Positions 52,140-62,588 of a DNA stretch of 64,000 bases are shown here, in pieces. This DNA is from Acidocella aquatica (GTDB lineage Bacteria > Pseudomonadota > Alphaproteobacteria > Acetobacterales > Acetobacteraceae). Both the position numbers and the translations under genes were made by a program. The DNA lies in NCBI RefSeq assembly GCF_030160635.1, contig NZ_BSOS01000007.1:124001-188000 (forward strand). Direction: 5' to 3'. Position 1 is the stretch's first letter. Each line of letters starts with the position of its first letter. The notes below the pieces were generated by a model, which made no database searches, was not told the DNA's origin, and saw nothing but the letters and a program-made list of their open reading frames with translations.

Positions 52140-53759
52140 ATGGATATTCAACTGGTTTTTGATGCAAGTACGAGCTTTGCTCCCGCCGGTTTCATCACGG
52201 CCATGGATTATGCGGCCAGCCAGCTCGACGCGCTGATAACCGACCCCGTGACGGTCAGCCTTTCGGTCTCCTGGAACCAGGCCGTGTTCGGCGAGGGCGG
52301 GCCAAATATGGGGCAATACAGCTACGCCGCCGTTGCCGCCGCGCTGAAGGCCCATGCCTCAACCCCCGCAGGCATAGAGGCCGCCGCCAACCTGCCCGCC
52401 GTGGACCCGACCGGGACCGGGTATCTATTGATTTCCGATGCGCAGGCCGAGGCGCTCGGCCTTATGACAGGCTCCGCCGGGCCGGGGCAGGACGGGTCAG
52501 TTACCTTCGGCACCGCAGGCCAGACGCTGGATTTCAGCACCACCGGGACCAGCGTGCCATCCAACCAGTATGATTTTGTCGGCATCGCCGAGCATGAGCT
52601 GACACATGCGCTGGGGCGGATCGACGCGAATTCCGGCCGGCCGCAGTTCATCATGGATTTATATAAATATGCGTCGCCCGGCACGCTGCAGACCAACGGC
52701 GCGAACCTGACATATATCTCGGTCGACGGCGGCACCACGGCGGTCGACACGCTTTCAACCGCGTCCGACCTCTCCGACTGGGCGTCCAACGCCGGGAACG
52801 ACGCCTTCACCGCCTATGCCAATCCGGGCGTGCTGAACACAATTTCATCGGCTGACATGACGCTGATGAGCGCGCTGGGGTTCAATGTGCTGTGCTTCGC
52901 GGCGGGGACGCGCATCGCCACGCCGGATGGCGAAGTGGCGGTGGAGAGCCTGGCGCTCGGCGATGAGGTGTTGAGCCTCTTCAAGGGGCGCCAGCGGGTT
53001 AAGTGGATCGGGATCAGCCATTATGACGGGCGGTTTTTAAAAGGAAACCACCTGATGCTGCCGGTTTGCATCAAGGCCGGGGCGCTGGGCGATGGGGTGC
53101 CCGCGCGGGCGCTTTGGGTCTCGCCCGGGCATGGGATTCTGGCCGGTGGCGGGCTGGTGCCGGCATGGCGGCTGGTGAACGGCGTGAGCGTGACGCAGGC
53201 GCAGAGCGTGGAGCGGGTCAGCTATTATCATATCGAGCTGGCGGCGCATGATGTGGTGTTCGCGGAAAACTGCCCGGCGGAGAGTTATCTCGATATTGGC
53301 GAGCGCCAGAAATTCCATAACGCGGCGGCATTTGAGGCGCTGTATCCAGGTGAAGAGGCGGCGCCCTTGGCCTGTATGGCGCGGCTGGAGGATGGTTTTG
53401 GGCTGCGCGATGCGCAGGCAGCGGTGAACGCGCGGGCGGGGATTGCGCCGGTGGCCGAATTGGCCGGAGCGTTGCGCGGGGCGCTGGAGGTGGCCGGGCC
53501 GGAAGTTTGCGCGGGCTGGGCGGTTTGCGAGGCGTGCCCTGAGGTGCCGGTGGAGCTGCTGGTTTTCGCCGGGGCCGAGGTAGTGGCGCGGGTGGTGGCC
53601 AACGGCTACCGGGCGGATGTGCGGGCGGCGGGGCTGGGCAGCGGATGCTGCGGATTCGCGGTGGCGATTCCGGCGGGGGCTAAGGGCGCGGTTTCGGTGC
53701 GCCGCGCGTTGGATGGGGCGGAAGTGGGGGTTGGGGGTGAGGTGGCGCGGGTGGCTTGA
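52140..53759 (+). CDS. Metzincin-like metalloprotease fused to a Hint domain
   Basis: This 539-residue protein has two parts. Residues 1-250 resemble NF038122-type metalloproteases, with HELTHALGRID (152-162), a HExxHxxGxxD zinc motif as in snapalysin. Residue 252 begins a Hint domain: CFAAGTRIATPDGEVAVESL (252-271), then SPGHGILAGG and a segment ending ENCPAESYLD. A further region of about 130 residues follows. Hint domains self-cleave, so the protein may process itself after secretion. No classical signal peptide is visible. It stands alone downstream of the helicase gene. Confidence 0.82.
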   Translation: MDIQLVFDASTSFAPAGFITAMDYAASQLDALITDPVTVSLSVSWNQAVFGEGGPNMGQYSYAAVAAALKAHASTPAGIEAAANLPAVDPTGTGYLLISDAQAEALGLMTGSAGPGQDGSVTFGTAGQTLDFSTTGTSVPSNQYDFVGIAEHELTHALGRIDANSGRPQFIMDLYKYASPGTLQTNGANLTYISVDGGTTAVDTLSTASDLSDWASNAGNDAFTAYANPGVLNTISSADMTLMSALGFNVLCFAAGTRIATPDGEVAVESLALGDEVLSLFKGRQRVKWIGISHYDGRFLKGNHLMLPVCIKAGALGDGVPARALWVSPGHGILAGGGLVPAWRLVNGVSVTQAQSVERVSYYHIELAAHDVVFAENCPAESYLDIGERQKFHNAAAFEALYPGEEAAPLACMARLEDGFGLRDAQAAVNARAGIAPVAELAGALRGALEVAGPEVCAGWAVCEACPEVPVELLVFAGAEVVARVVANGYRADVRAAGLGSGCCGFAVAIPAGAKGAVSVRRALDGAEVGVGGEVARVA

Positions 53760-53796
53760 GGGGGGAGCCTAAGCCGAACCGGCCAGACGCTTATAA

Positions 53797-54185
<389 letters not shown>

Positions 54186-54364
54186 ATGTCAGCGTTCGGG
54201 ATGCCGCGCCCTGACGATCAATGACTGAACTGGGTGCAAACGCCCCCTGCCCCGCCCCCCGCCTTGACTTTGCCGCCCCCCGGCTCTACGGGGTGCAAAC
54301 ATTCGTCCGCCGTGCTGCGAGGGTTCGCACCACGGCGCGTTTTGCGTTGTGAGGTAGGTAGAGC

Positions 54365-55738
54365 ATGTTCGACACGCTGTCGGGCAAATTAGGTGAGGTT
54401 TTCGACCGGCTCCGCCGCAGGGGGAGCTTGTCCGAGGCTGATGTGACCGAGGCGCTGCGGGAGATCCGTCTGGCGCTGCTGGATGCTGACGTCGCGCTGC
54501 CGGTGGTGAAGGATTTTATCGCCACGGTGAAGGAAAAGGCTGTCGGCGCGGAAGTGCTGCGCTCGGTCTCGCCGGGGCAGATGGTTGTCAAAATCGTCAA
54601 CGATGCGCTGGTTGAAGCGCTCGGCGGCGCGGTGGTGCCGGTTAATCTGCTGGCCCCCTCGCCTATTCCCATCCTCATGGTTGGCTTGCAGGGTTCGGGC
54701 AAAACCACCACCTCGGGCAAGCTGGCGCTGCGGCTGCGCACGCGTGAGCGCAAAAAGGTGTTGCTGGCGAGCCTGGATACGCAGCGCCCGGCGGCGCAGT
54801 TGCAGCTGGAGCAGCTGGCGCAGCGGGCCGAGGTGGCGAGCCTGCCGATTATCGCCGGGCAGACACCCCTGCAAATCGCGCAGCGGGCCATGGATGTGGC
54901 GCGGCGCGAAGTTTTCGACGTGGTGATTCTGGATACCGCGGGGCGGCTCTCCATCGACGCGGCGCTGATGGAGGAAGTCAAATCCATCCGTTTCGCGGTG
55001 AATCCGGTCGAGACTCTGCTGGTGGTCGATGCCATGACCGGCCAGGACGCGGTGACCACCGCCACCGCCTTTAATCAGGCGCTGGGCATTACCGGCATCG
55101 TGATGACCCGCCTCGACGGCGATGCCCGTGGCGGCGCCGCGCTCTCGATGCGCGCGGTCACCGGCGCGCCGATCAAACTGGCAGGCACTGGCGAGAAGCT
55201 GGATGCGCTGGATGAGTTCAACCCCGAGCGGATCGCCGGGCGGATTCTCGGCATGGGCGATATCGTCGGCCTGGTGGAGCGGGCGGCGCAGAATATTGAC
55301 CAGGCGGAGGCCGAGAAACTCGCAAAGCGCATGGCCAAGGGCAAGTTCGACCTTGACGATTATGCCTCGCAGCTCAAGCAGATTTCCAAAATGGGGTCGC
55401 TGTCGGGGATTTTGGGCATGCTGCCCGGCGTCGGCAAGATCAAGAAGCAGATCGAGGATGCGAATCTCGATACCACCATGTTCAAGCGCCAGGCCGCGAT
55501 CATCAGCTCGATGACCAAGGCCGAGCGCCGCAACCCGGACCTGCTGAAGGCCAGCCGCAAGAAGCGGGTGGCGGCGGGGTCTGGCACGTCGGTGCAGGAG
55601 GTCAACAAGCTGCTGAAGCAGTTTGATGACATGTCCACCATGATGAAACGCATGAATAAAGCCGGCGGCCAGGAGGCGATGATGCGCCAGATGCAGGCCG
55701 CCATGGGGGGCGCCAAAGGGGGGCGCCGCCCGTTCTGA
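54365..55738 (+). CDS. ffh: Signal recognition particle protein Ffh
   Basis: Ffh binds signal sequences and 4.5S RNA and delivers nascent membrane proteins to FtsY. The 457-residue protein has an N domain, the GTPase G1 motif GLQGSGKTTTSGK (about 105-117), DTAGR (about 190) and a methionine-rich M domain with the RNA-binding region. The leader carries a CGCCGTG/CACGGCG hairpin (about 54308-54336), but it is not 4.5S RNA. It heads the rpsP-rimM-trmD-rplS block. Confidence 0.97.
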   Translation: MFDTLSGKLGEVFDRLRRRGSLSEADVTEALREIRLALLDADVALPVVKDFIATVKEKAVGAEVLRSVSPGQMVVKIVNDALVEALGGAVVPVNLLAPSPIPILMVGLQGSGKTTTSGKLALRLRTRERKKVLLASLDTQRPAAQLQLEQLAQRAEVASLPIIAGQTPLQIAQRAMDVARREVFDVVILDTAGRLSIDAALMEEVKSIRFAVNPVETLLVVDAMTGQDAVTTATAFNQALGITGIVMTRLDGDARGGAALSMRAVTGAPIKLAGTGEKLDALDEFNPERIAGRILGMGDIVGLVERAAQNIDQAEAEKLAKRMAKGKFDLDDYASQLKQISKMGSLSGILGMLPGVGKIKKQIEDANLDTTMFKRQAAIISSMTKAERRNPDLLKASRKKRVAAGSGTSVQEVNKLLKQFDDMSTMMKRMNKAGGQEAMMRQMQAAMGGAKGGRRPF

Positions 55739-55770
55739 AGATTTTTACCGTTTAACCTTGAGGAGTTACC

Positions 55771-56112
55771 ATGTCTGTTAAAATTCGTCTGTCGCGCGCC
55801 GGCGCCAAGAAGCGCCCGTTCTACCATATCGTGATCGCTGACGCGAACAGCCCGCGCGATGGCAAGTTCATCGAGCGCGTCGGCACCTATAACCCGATGC
55901 TCCCCGCCGAACACGCCGACCGCGTGACGCTGGTGAGCGAGCGCCTGACCCATTGGATCGCCAATGGCGCGCAGCCGACCGACCGCGTTGCCAAATTCCT
56001 CGGCAAGGCCGGGCTGATCGCGATGCCGGTGTATCCGGAGCAGCCCAAGCAGTCCGCGCCGAAGAAGAAGGCGCAGGAACGCGCCGCCGAGCGCGCGAAA
56101 GCCGCCGCTTAA
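55771..56112 (+). CDS. rpsP: Ribosomal protein bS16
   Basis: This is small-subunit ribosomal protein S16, 113 residues, with the conserved start [19 protein letters not shown] and [15 protein letters not shown]. It has a lysine/alanine-rich C-terminal extension of about 25 residues, as in other alphaproteobacteria. TTGAGGAG precedes the ATG. It lies 32 bp after ffh and 14 bp before rimM. Confidence 0.97.
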   Translation: MSVKIRLSRAGAKKRPFYHIVIADANSPRDGKFIERVGTYNPMLPAEHADRVTLVSERLTHWIANGAQPTDRVAKFLGKAGLIAMPVYPEQPKQSAPKKKAQERAAERAKAAA

Positions 56113-56126
56113 TTAAAGGCAGTTAG

Positions 56127-56636
56127 GTGAACGAACGGTTGATCCTGATGGGCGTGATCGGCAAGCCTCATGGCGTGCGGGGGCTCCTGCGCGTCAACTG
56201 CTTTGCCGAGGATTCCGGGGCACTGGCGGAGTATCCGCTGAGCGACCGCACCGGGCGCCGCTTCTCGCTGGAATGGGTGCACGACAATGTCGCGCAGCTG
56301 AGCGAGATCACGGCCAAGGGAAACCGTGCGATCACCGACCGCAACGAGGCGGAAAAGCTCACCAACACCGAGCTATTCGCGCCGCGCGAAGCGTTGCCGG
56401 CGCTTGAGGAGGAGGAATTCTACCTCACCGACCTTATTGGCCTGAAGGCCCGTAACGAGGCCGGGGTGGAAATTGGCAGCATCACCGCCGTGCATGACTA
56501 TGGCGGCGGCCCGAGCCTGGAGATTTCTCCGGGCGCGCTGCTGGTGCCCTTTACCCGCGCGGCCGTGCCGGTGGTGGATATTGCCGCCGGATATGTCGTG
56601 GTGGTGCCGCCGGTTGAAGTGGTGGTGCCGTCATGA
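56127..56636 (+). CDS. rimM: Ribosome maturation factor RimM
   Basis: RimM binds S19 and assists 30S head assembly. The 169-residue protein has the N-terminal beta-barrel ([17 protein letters not shown]) and the C-terminal PRC-like barrel ([31 protein letters not shown]). It starts with GTG, preceded by AAAGG. It overlaps trmD by four bases. Confidence 0.95.
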   Translation: MNERLILMGVIGKPHGVRGLLRVNCFAEDSGALAEYPLSDRTGRRFSLEWVHDNVAQLSEITAKGNRAITDRNEAEKLTNTELFAPREALPALEEEEFYLTDLIGLKARNEAGVEIGSITAVHDYGGGPSLEISPGALLVPFTRAAVPVVDIAAGYVVVVPPVEVVVPS

Positions 56637-57382
56637 GCTGGCGCGCCGATGTGCTGACCATTTTCCCGTCCATGTTTCCTGGGCCGCTGGGCGAGTCCCT
56701 GGCGGGCAAGGCGATGGAAGCGGGGACCTGGAGCCTGAAAGTCACGGATATTCGCGACTTTGGGCTGGGCCGCCACCGCAGCGTGGATGACACGCCCTTT
56801 GGCGGCGGAGCCGGAATGGTCATGCGGCCGGATGTTTTGGACGCCGCCATCGGCTCGGTGGCGGATGCCACCCCCGGTTCATCGGCGGATGCCACCCCCG
56901 GTTCAGCGGCTGACGAACGCCCGCTCATCGTGCTCACACCGCGCGGCAAGCCGCTGACTCAAAAACGGGTGCGCGAACTGGCCGAAGGGCCAGGGGTTAT
57001 CCTGCTCTGCGGGCGCTTTGAAGGCATCGACCAGCGGGTGATCGACGCCCGCCAGGCGGAAGAAATTTCCATCGGAGACTATGTGCTCTCCGGCGGGGAA
57101 ATTGCTTCCCTGGTGCTGCTTGATGCCGCCATCCGCCTGCTGCCGGGCGTTATGGGGGCGGCCGATAGCGCCGTGGAGGAGAGCTTCTCCGCCCCGCTGC
57201 TGGAATACCCGCACTACACCCGCCCGGCCATTTGGGCGGACCGCGCCGTGCCGGAGACACTCACCTCCGGCAACCACGCCGCCATCGCCGCCTGGCGGCT
57301 GGCGGCTGCCCGCCAAACCACCAAAACCCGCAGACCGGACCTGTACAACCAATACATTGCATCTGGTGCCCAGGCACCCTAA
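56633..57382 (+). CDS. trmD: tRNA (guanine-N1-)-methyltransferase TrmD
   Basis: TrmD methylates G37 of tRNAs and prevents frameshifting. The 249-residue protein has the knot-fold motifs [23 protein letters not shown] and [11 protein letters not shown]. Between [15 protein letters not shown] and the central knot there is an unusual Ala/Asp/Gly-rich insert, [20 protein letters not shown], encoded by a 24-bp tandem repeat (56861-56904). The insert lies in a loop that varies in length, so activity is probably kept. Confidence 0.95.
   Translation: MSWRADVLTIFPSMFPGPLGESLAGKAMEAGTWSLKVTDIRDFGLGRHRSVDDTPFGGGAGMVMRPDVLDAAIGSVADATPGSSADATPGSAADERPLIVLTPRGKPLTQKRVRELAEGPGVILLCGRFEGIDQRVIDARQAEEISIGDYVLSGGEIASLVLLDAAIRLLPGVMGAADSAVEESFSAPLLEYPHYTRPAIWADRAVPETLTSGNHAAIAAWRLAAARQTTKTRRPDLYNQYIASGAQAP
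56861..56904. repeat. 24-bp tandem duplication inside trmD
   Basis: A 20-nt core, GCGGATGCCACCCCCGGTTC, occurs at 56861-56880 and again, identical, at 56885-56904, giving a 24-bp period that keeps the reading frame. It encodes two copies of ADATPGSS-like residues. Confidence 0.9.
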
Positions 57383-57408
57383 ACACCGCTTTCGAAAAGG
57401 ACCCGACC

Positions 57409-57792
57409 ATGAACATTATCCAGACCATCGACGCCGAACAGATCGCCAAACTCACCGCCGGCAAACCCATCCCGCCGTTCGCCCCCGGTGATACCGTGCG
57501 CGTCAGCGTCAACGTTAAGGAAGGCGAGCGCTCGCGCGTGCAGGCTTTTGAAGGCGTCTGCATCGCCCGCTCCAACCGCGGCATCAACTCCTCCTTCACC
57601 GTGCGGAAAATCTCCTACGGCGAAGGCGTGGAACGTATCTTCCAGCTCTACGCGCCCACCATCTCGGAAATCCACGTGATGCGCCGGGGCGACGTGCGCC
57701 GCGCCAAACTCTACTACCTGCGCGGCCGCCGCGGTAAATCCGCCCGTATCGCCGAAAAAGCCCGCGAAGTCGAAGCCGCTCCTGCGGAGTAA
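57409..57792 (+). CDS. rplS: Ribosomal protein bL19
   Basis: This is large-subunit protein L19 at the 30S-50S interface, 127 residues. It has [39 protein letters not shown] and [13 protein letters not shown], the standard L19 pattern. The ATG at 57409 follows AAAAGGAC. It ends the ffh-rpsP-rimM-trmD-rplS block, and repeats begin seven bases after the stop. Confidence 0.97.
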   Translation: MNIIQTIDAEQIAKLTAGKPIPPFAPGDTVRVSVNVKEGERSRVQAFEGVCIARSNRGINSSFTVRKISYGEGVERIFQLYAPTISEIHVMRRGDVRRAKLYYLRGRRGKSARIAEKAREVEAAPAE

Positions 57793-57798
57793 GGAAGC

Positions 57799-57844
57799 TG
57801 AGGGGGCTTTGCCCCCTCAACCCCCACTAAGGGCTAGCCCTTAG
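57799..57844. repeat. REP-type double hairpin after rplS
   Basis: Hairpin one has arms TGAGGGGGC/GCCCCCTCA (57799-57819, loop TTT) and the second is an 18-bp perfect palindrome, CTAAGGGCTAGCCCTTAG (57827-57844). It may act as the rplS terminator or mRNA end. Confidence 0.75.
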
Positions 57845-57856
57845 AACCCATTAATT

Positions 57857-57947
57857 AGGGTTTTGGGAGGGAGGGGTAAGGCGCAACTCCGGTCATCGGG
57901 TATAACTCCCGTCCGCGATGCGCCTTACCCCTCCCTCCCAAAACCCT
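57857..57947. repeat. Perfect 29-bp inverted repeat
   Basis: Two perfectly complementary 29-nt arms (57857-57885 and 57919-57947; core TTTTGGGAGGGAGGGG) surround a 33-nt spacer. It lies between two REP elements in the 291-bp gap between rplS and leuC. It could be a small non-autonomous element or a very stable RNA hairpin. Confidence 0.88.
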
Positions 57948-57961
57948 TAACTATCGCGGAT

Positions 57962-58055
57962 CGAAGGGCGCGGCCCTTCGCGGGGGTCCAGGGGGCGTCG
58001 CACCGAAGGTGCGCCTGTTAGCTAATAGGCGGCCCTTAGGGCCGACGCCCCTTGG
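57962..58055. repeat. REP double hairpin with an expanded second hairpin
   Basis: The first hairpin (CGAAGGGC arms, 57962-57980) and linker match the repeat at 43266. The second hairpin has arms of 13 nt (57988-58000 and 58043-58055, one mismatch) but holds 42 extra nt, including GGCGGCCCTTAGGGCC. This looks like one repeat nested in another. leuC starts 28 bp later. Confidence 0.75.
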
Positions 58056-58083
58056 CCTTCCTTAATCAGAAGGAGCCGTCTCG

Positions 58084-59487
58084 ATGTCACGGACTTTATT
58101 TGACAAGATTTGGGATGCGCATGTGGTGGAGCGTTTGGAGGACGGCACGTGCGTTCTCTATATTGACCGGCATTTGGTGCATGAGGTGACCTCGCCGCAG
58201 GCGTTTGAGGGGTTGCGGCTGGCGGGGCGCAAGGTTCGGCGCGTGGATGAGACGATTGCGGTGGTAGACCATAATATCCCCACGGATGCGGACCGGCTGA
58301 ACGGCATCAACGAGCCGGAGAGCAAGCTGCAGATTGAGACGCTGGAGGCCAATGTCGCGGCGTTCGGGGTGCCTTATTTTCCGGTGAGCGACGCGCGGCA
58401 GGGCATTGTGCATGTCATCGGGCCGGAGCAGGGGATTTCGCTCCCGGGCTTCACCATTGTTTGCGGGGATTCGCACACCAGCACGCATGGCGCGCTGGGG
58501 GCGCTGGCGTTTGGCATCGGCACCTCCGAGGTTGAGCATGTGCTGGCGACGCAGACCTTGTTGCAGAAGCCGGCCAAGAACATGCTGGTGCGGGTGGACG
58601 GCGTGCTGCCCCCCGGCTGCACCGGCAAGGACATTGTGCTGGCGATTATCGGCAAGATCGGCACCGCGGGCGGCACGGGGCATGTCATCGAGTTCGGCGG
58701 CGAGGCGATAAGGGCGCTGGACATGGCCGGGCGACTGACCGTCTGCAACATGAGCATCGAGGCGGGCGCGCGTGCCGGGCTGATCGCACCGGATGAGACG
58801 ACGTTTGAATACATCGAGGGCCGGCCGTATGCGCCCAAGGGCGAGGATTTCGAAAAGGCCGTGGCGTATTGGAAGACGCTGCCGAGCGACGAAGGCGCGC
58901 ATTACGATAAAATCGTGGTGTTGAACGCCGCTGAGATTGTGCCGCAGGTGACATGGGGGACCAGCCCGGAGGCGGTGATCCCCATTACCGGCACGGTGCC
59001 CGACCCGCAGGCCGAGCCGGACGAGGCGCGCCGCGCGCAGCTGCAACAGATGCTGCGCTATATGGATTTGCAGCCAGGCCAGAAGATTGCTGGCACCAAG
59101 GTGGATGTTGTGTTCATCGGCTCCTGCACCAACTCGCGCATTGAGGACATGCGCGCCGCCGCCGCGGTGGCCAAGGGCCGCCATGTGGCGCCGGGTGTGC
59201 GTGTGCTGGTGGTGCCGGGCTCGGGGCTGGTGAAGGCGCAGGCCGAGGCCGAGGGGCTGGCGAAAATCTTCACCGATGCGGGGTTTGAATGGCGCGAGGC
59301 CGGGTGCTCGATGTGCCTGGGCATGAACCCTGACAAGCTGACGCCAGGGCAGCGTTGCGCCAGCACCTCCAACCGCAACTTTGAAGGCCGCCAGGGGCCG
59401 GGCGGGCGCACCCACCTGCTCTCCCCCGCCATGGCCGCCGCCGCCGCCGTCACCGGCGTTCTTACCGATGTCCGGGAGCTTGTGTAA
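58084..59487 (+). CDS. leuC: 3-Isopropylmalate dehydratase large subunit
   Basis: LeuC is the [4Fe-4S] subunit of isopropylmalate isomerase in leucine synthesis. The 467-residue protein has [19 protein letters not shown] and the cluster cysteines in [11 protein letters not shown] (about residue 347) and [11 protein letters not shown] (about 407 and 410). AAGGAG precedes the ATG. It heads leuC-leuD-leuB and overlaps leuD by one base (TAATG). Confidence 0.97.
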   Translation: MSRTLFDKIWDAHVVERLEDGTCVLYIDRHLVHEVTSPQAFEGLRLAGRKVRRVDETIAVVDHNIPTDADRLNGINEPESKLQIETLEANVAAFGVPYFPVSDARQGIVHVIGPEQGISLPGFTIVCGDSHTSTHGALGALAFGIGTSEVEHVLATQTLLQKPAKNMLVRVDGVLPPGCTGKDIVLAIIGKIGTAGGTGHVIEFGGEAIRALDMAGRLTVCNMSIEAGARAGLIAPDETTFEYIEGRPYAPKGEDFEKAVAYWKTLPSDEGAHYDKIVVLNAAEIVPQVTWGTSPEAVIPITGTVPDPQAEPDEARRAQLQQMLRYMDLQPGQKIAGTKVDVVFIGSCTNSRIEDMRAAAAVAKGRHVAPGVRVLVVPGSGLVKAQAEAEGLAKIFTDAGFEWREAGCSMCLGMNPDKLTPGQRCASTSNRNFEGRQGPGGRTHLLSPAMAAAAAVTGVLTDVRELV

Positions 59488-60101
59488 TGGATAAATTCAC
59501 CCGCCTCACCGCCCCCGCCGCACCGTTGAATCTGGCGAATGTGGACACCGACAAAATTATCCCGGCGCGGTTTTTGAAGACCATCAAGCGCAGCGGGCTG
59601 GGCAAGAGCCTGTTCGCGGATATGCGCTACAATGCCGATGGCTCGGAAAATCCGGCGTTCGTGCTCAACCAGCCGAAATACCGCCAGGCGCAAATTCTTG
59701 TTGCCGGGGATAATTTCGGCTGCGGCTCGTCGCGCGAGCATGCGCCCTGGGCGCTGCTGGATTTTGGCATCCGTTGCGTGATCGCGCCGAGTTTCGCCGA
59801 TATTTTCCATGGCAACTGCTTCAAGAACGGCATTCTGCCGATCGTGCTGCCGGCGGATGTCTGCGAGCAGTTGATGGACGACGCGGCGCAGGGGACGAAT
59901 GCACGCCTGACCATAGACCTGGAAAAGCAGGTGGTGGTGCGCCCCGACGGCGAGGAAATCCATTTCGAGGTGGATGCTTTTCGCAAGCACTGCCTGCTGA
60001 ACGGACTCGACGATATCGGCCTGACGCTGGAGCATGCCGCCGCGATTGATGCCTATGAAGCCAAAACCCCGAGCTGGAAGCCGGCCATTAACGGAGTCTG
60101 A
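59487..60101 (+). CDS. leuD: 3-Isopropylmalate dehydratase small subunit
   Basis: LeuD is the swivel subunit that completes isopropylmalate isomerase with LeuC. The 204-residue protein has [14 protein letters not shown] near the N-terminus and [15 protein letters not shown], the substrate-binding GSSREH motif. Length is normal. The start overlaps the leuC stop by one base, and leuB follows after four bases. Confidence 0.96.
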   Translation: MDKFTRLTAPAAPLNLANVDTDKIIPARFLKTIKRSGLGKSLFADMRYNADGSENPAFVLNQPKYRQAQILVAGDNFGCGSSREHAPWALLDFGIRCVIAPSFADIFHGNCFKNGILPIVLPADVCEQLMDDAAQGTNARLTIDLEKQVVVRPDGEEIHFEVDAFRKHCLLNGLDDIGLTLEHAAAIDAYEAKTPSWKPAINGV

Positions 60102-60105
60102 AACC

Positions 60106-61212
60106 ATGAGTGAGCGTAAAAACCTGTTGCTGATGCCGGGCGACGGCATTGGCCCCGAAGTGATGGCGCAGGCCAAGCGCGTGCTGGACTGGCTGCAAAA
60201 AACCGGCCGCGCGGATTTTGCGATCACCGAGGAGCTGGTCGGCGGCGCTTCCATCGACGCACATGGCGTGCCGCTGACCGAGGCGGCCCTGGCGCATGCG
60301 CTGGCGGCGGATGCGGTGTTGTTCGGCTCCGTCGGCGGGCCGAAATGGGACACCGTGCCCTTCGATATCCGCCCCGAGGCGGCGCTGCTGAAACTGCGCA
60401 AGGAGATGGGCGTGTTCGCCAACCTGCGCCCGGCAAAGGTGTTCGATGCGCTGGTGGATGCCAGCTCGCTGAAGCCGGAACTGGTGCGCGGGCTGGATAT
60501 CATGATCGTGCGCGAGTTGATCGGCGGGATTTATTTCGGCGAGCCGCGCGGCATCGAGACCCTGCCCGATGGCAGCAAGCGCGGCGTGAACACCGAGGTT
60601 TATACCACGGGTGAGATCGAGCGCGTGGGGCGGGTGGCGTTCGAGCTGGCGCGCAAGCGGCAGAACCGCGTGTGCAGCGTGGAGAAAGCCAATGTGATGG
60701 AAAGCGGGCTGCTCTGGCGCCAGGTGATGACGGCGCTGCATGCGGCCGAATATCCGGATGTGCAGCTCAGCCATATGTATGCCGACAACTGCGCCATGCA
60801 GCTGGCCAAAAATCCGCGGCAGTTTGACGTGATCGTGACTGGGAACCTGTTTGGCGACATCCTCTCCGACCTCGCGGCCATGCTCACCGGCTCGCTCGGG
60901 CTGCTGCCCTCGGCCACGCTGGGCGCCGTGGAGCCTTCCGGGCGCCGTGCGGGGTTCTATGAGCCGATCCACGGCTCTGCGCCCGACATCGCCGGCAAGG
61001 GCCTCGCCAACCCGCTGGCGCAGATACTGAGCCTGGCGCTGATGCTGCGCTATTCCTTCGGCCAGGGGGCGAACGCCGCGCTGATCGAGCAGGCCGTGGA
61101 GAACGTGCTGGCGAAGGCCGGGCGCACGCCGGACATCGCCATGCCCGGCCGGGCAAAAATTTCCACCTCGGAAATGGGCGATGCGCTGCTCGCGGAGCTG
61201 GAAGCGCTGTAA
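60106..61212 (+). CDS. leuB: 3-Isopropylmalate dehydrogenase
   Basis: LeuB oxidatively decarboxylates 3-isopropylmalate with NAD+. The 368-residue protein has [12 protein letters not shown] at the N-terminus, the [15 protein letters not shown] substrate loop and [19 protein letters not shown] with the metal aspartates. The ATG at 60106 (MSERKNLLL) is chosen; a longer frame reaches back into leuD. A tRNA gene follows 57 bp downstream. Confidence 0.97.
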   Translation: MSERKNLLLMPGDGIGPEVMAQAKRVLDWLQKTGRADFAITEELVGGASIDAHGVPLTEAALAHALAADAVLFGSVGGPKWDTVPFDIRPEAALLKLRKEMGVFANLRPAKVFDALVDASSLKPELVRGLDIMIVRELIGGIYFGEPRGIETLPDGSKRGVNTEVYTTGEIERVGRVAFELARKRQNRVCSVEKANVMESGLLWRQVMTALHAAEYPDVQLSHMYADNCAMQLAKNPRQFDVIVTGNLFGDILSDLAAMLTGSLGLLPSATLGAVEPSGRRAGFYEPIHGSAPDIAGKGLANPLAQILSLALMLRYSFGQGANAALIEQAVENVLAKAGRTPDIAMPGRAKISTSEMGDALLAELEAL

Positions 61213-61269
61213 ACTTTCGCCGCCACTATTGCAGTGCGGTGAAGCTTCAGCTAAACCGCGCCGCACGAC

Positions 61270-61346
61270 GCGCCCGTAGCTCAGCTGGATAGAGCATCAG
61301 ACTACGAATCTGAGGGTCAGGAGTTCGAATCTCTTCGGGCGCGCCA
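61270..61346 (+). tRNA. tRNA-Arg (anticodon ACG)
   Basis: This 77-nt gene folds into a full cloverleaf. The acceptor arms are GCGCCCG and CGGGCGC (7 bp, discriminator G), the anticodon arm is CAGAC-TACGAA-TCTG with anticodon ACG, and the T arm contains TTCGAAT. CCA is encoded. The ACG anticodon would be edited to ICG and read CGN codons. Confidence 0.97.
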
Positions 61347-61563
61347 TTTTTCCTGCTGTAATCAAGGGTTTACGGTCATTCCCCTCCAGGGTGAGTGGCC
61401 GTTTCTTTTTGGCGGCCCACGGTATCCCCGCCAGGGCATTGGTGATCTTTGCGTTTTAGAATGCGATCGTTTGAGGTTCGCTCAACCGAGCGAGCCGAAA
61501 GCGTGAATCGCCCTCAGAAAAACGGCTAGAACCTGATCGCGCTGATAGGGGCCGCCGCCCGGC

Positions 61564-62538
61564 TTAATACCTCGCTCCGGCCGGAGGCTGGGATTTGGTT
61601 CTTTCCCTAATCTCAAGAATTTCCGAGGCACGCGGCAAATCCGCGCCGACGCGGGTGCAGGTCAGCGCGCCAGCGGCGGCGGCGAGGTTCAGGGTTGCGC
61701 GCAGGGCATCGAGCGGCAATACCTCCAATGTTGCGCGCGAGACCGCGCCTTGCTGATGCAGCCCATGCAGCAGCGCCGCCTGGAAGGAATCGCCCGCGCC
61801 TACGGTGTCAACCACGGTGATCGCGGGGGCGGCGACTTCAACCTGAGCGCCGCCCAGAAATGCCACCGCCCCTGCCCCGCCGCGCGTAACCACCACAAGG
61901 CCCGGACCCCGCGCCGCCCATTCGCGCGCTATCTCTCTTTCATCAACACCGGGATAGAGAGATTGCAGATCTTCCTGCGAGACCTTCACGATATCCGCGA
62001 TGGCCAGCCATTCGGCGACCCGCGCGCGCCAGAGCGCAATCTCGGGGACCACGCTCAGGCGGATATTCGGATCATAGGAAATAAGCCGCTGCCCCGCCAT
62101 CGCGCGGCCAAATTGCAACAACGTATCGGCGACTGGCGGTACGGCCAGGGCGAAAGAGCCGAAATGCAAGGCTGTCACCGTGGGGGGCAGGCTTGGAATG
62201 TCCGCGGGAAGCAGGGCGCGGTCGGCTGCGTCATTGCCAAAAAAAGTGTAACGCGGCGTGCCGGTGGCGTCCAGCAACACGAAACTGAGTGTTGTCGGGT
62301 TTGGTTTACGCACGAGGTAATGCGGGGAGACGCCCTCGGCGGCCAGCGCCTCACACAGCATGTCGCCAAAAAAATCAGTGGAAATACCAGCAAAAAATCC
62401 AGCGGAGCTGCCCAGGCGCGCAAGCCCCACCGCGACATTATAGGGTGATCCGCCGCGATGGGCCGAGAATGTTAACGCGCCATCGGTGCTGCGGTTCGCA
62501 AACATGTCAAACAGCGCTTCCCCACAGACAAGAAACAT
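61564..62538 (-). CDS. PfkB-family sugar kinase, probably fructokinase
   Basis: This 324-residue kinase of the ribokinase/PfkB family starts MFLVCGEALFDMF and has GGSPYNVAVGLARLG (substrate-binding region) and the C-terminal DTVGAGDSFQAALLHG with the catalytic Asp (about residue 251). Fructokinase is the best guess because the N-terminus fits that group. AGGGAG lies five bases before the ATG; an upstream in-frame start lacks family features. It follows a ROK regulator on the same strand. Confidence 0.88.
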   Translation of the reverse strand: MFLVCGEALFDMFANRSTDGALTFSAHRGGSPYNVAVGLARLGSSAGFFAGISTDFFGDMLCEALAAEGVSPHYLVRKPNPTTLSFVLLDATGTPRYTFFGNDAADRALLPADIPSLPPTVTALHFGSFALAVPPVADTLLQFGRAMAGQRLISYDPNIRLSVVPEIALWRARVAEWLAIADIVKVSQEDLQSLYPGVDEREIAREWAARGPGLVVVTRGGAGAVAFLGGAQVEVAAPAITVVDTVGAGDSFQAALLHGLHQQGAVSRATLEVLPLDALRATLNLAAAAGALTCTRVGADLPRASEILEIRERTKSQPPAGARY

Positions 62539-62588
62539 TTCAACTCCCTTGGATATTAAAAAAACTACCGCAAGCGTCACATTTTTTT

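Noticed and set aside
54260-54360. Possible 4.5S RNA before ffh
   Set aside because: There is a hairpin, but the conserved GGAAGGAAGCAGC-type apical loop of SRP RNA is absent.
61347-61563. Integrated element or att site next to tRNA-Arg
   Set aside because: No integrase gene and no repeat of the tRNA 3' end are present in the window; the spacer only shows unremarkable sequence.
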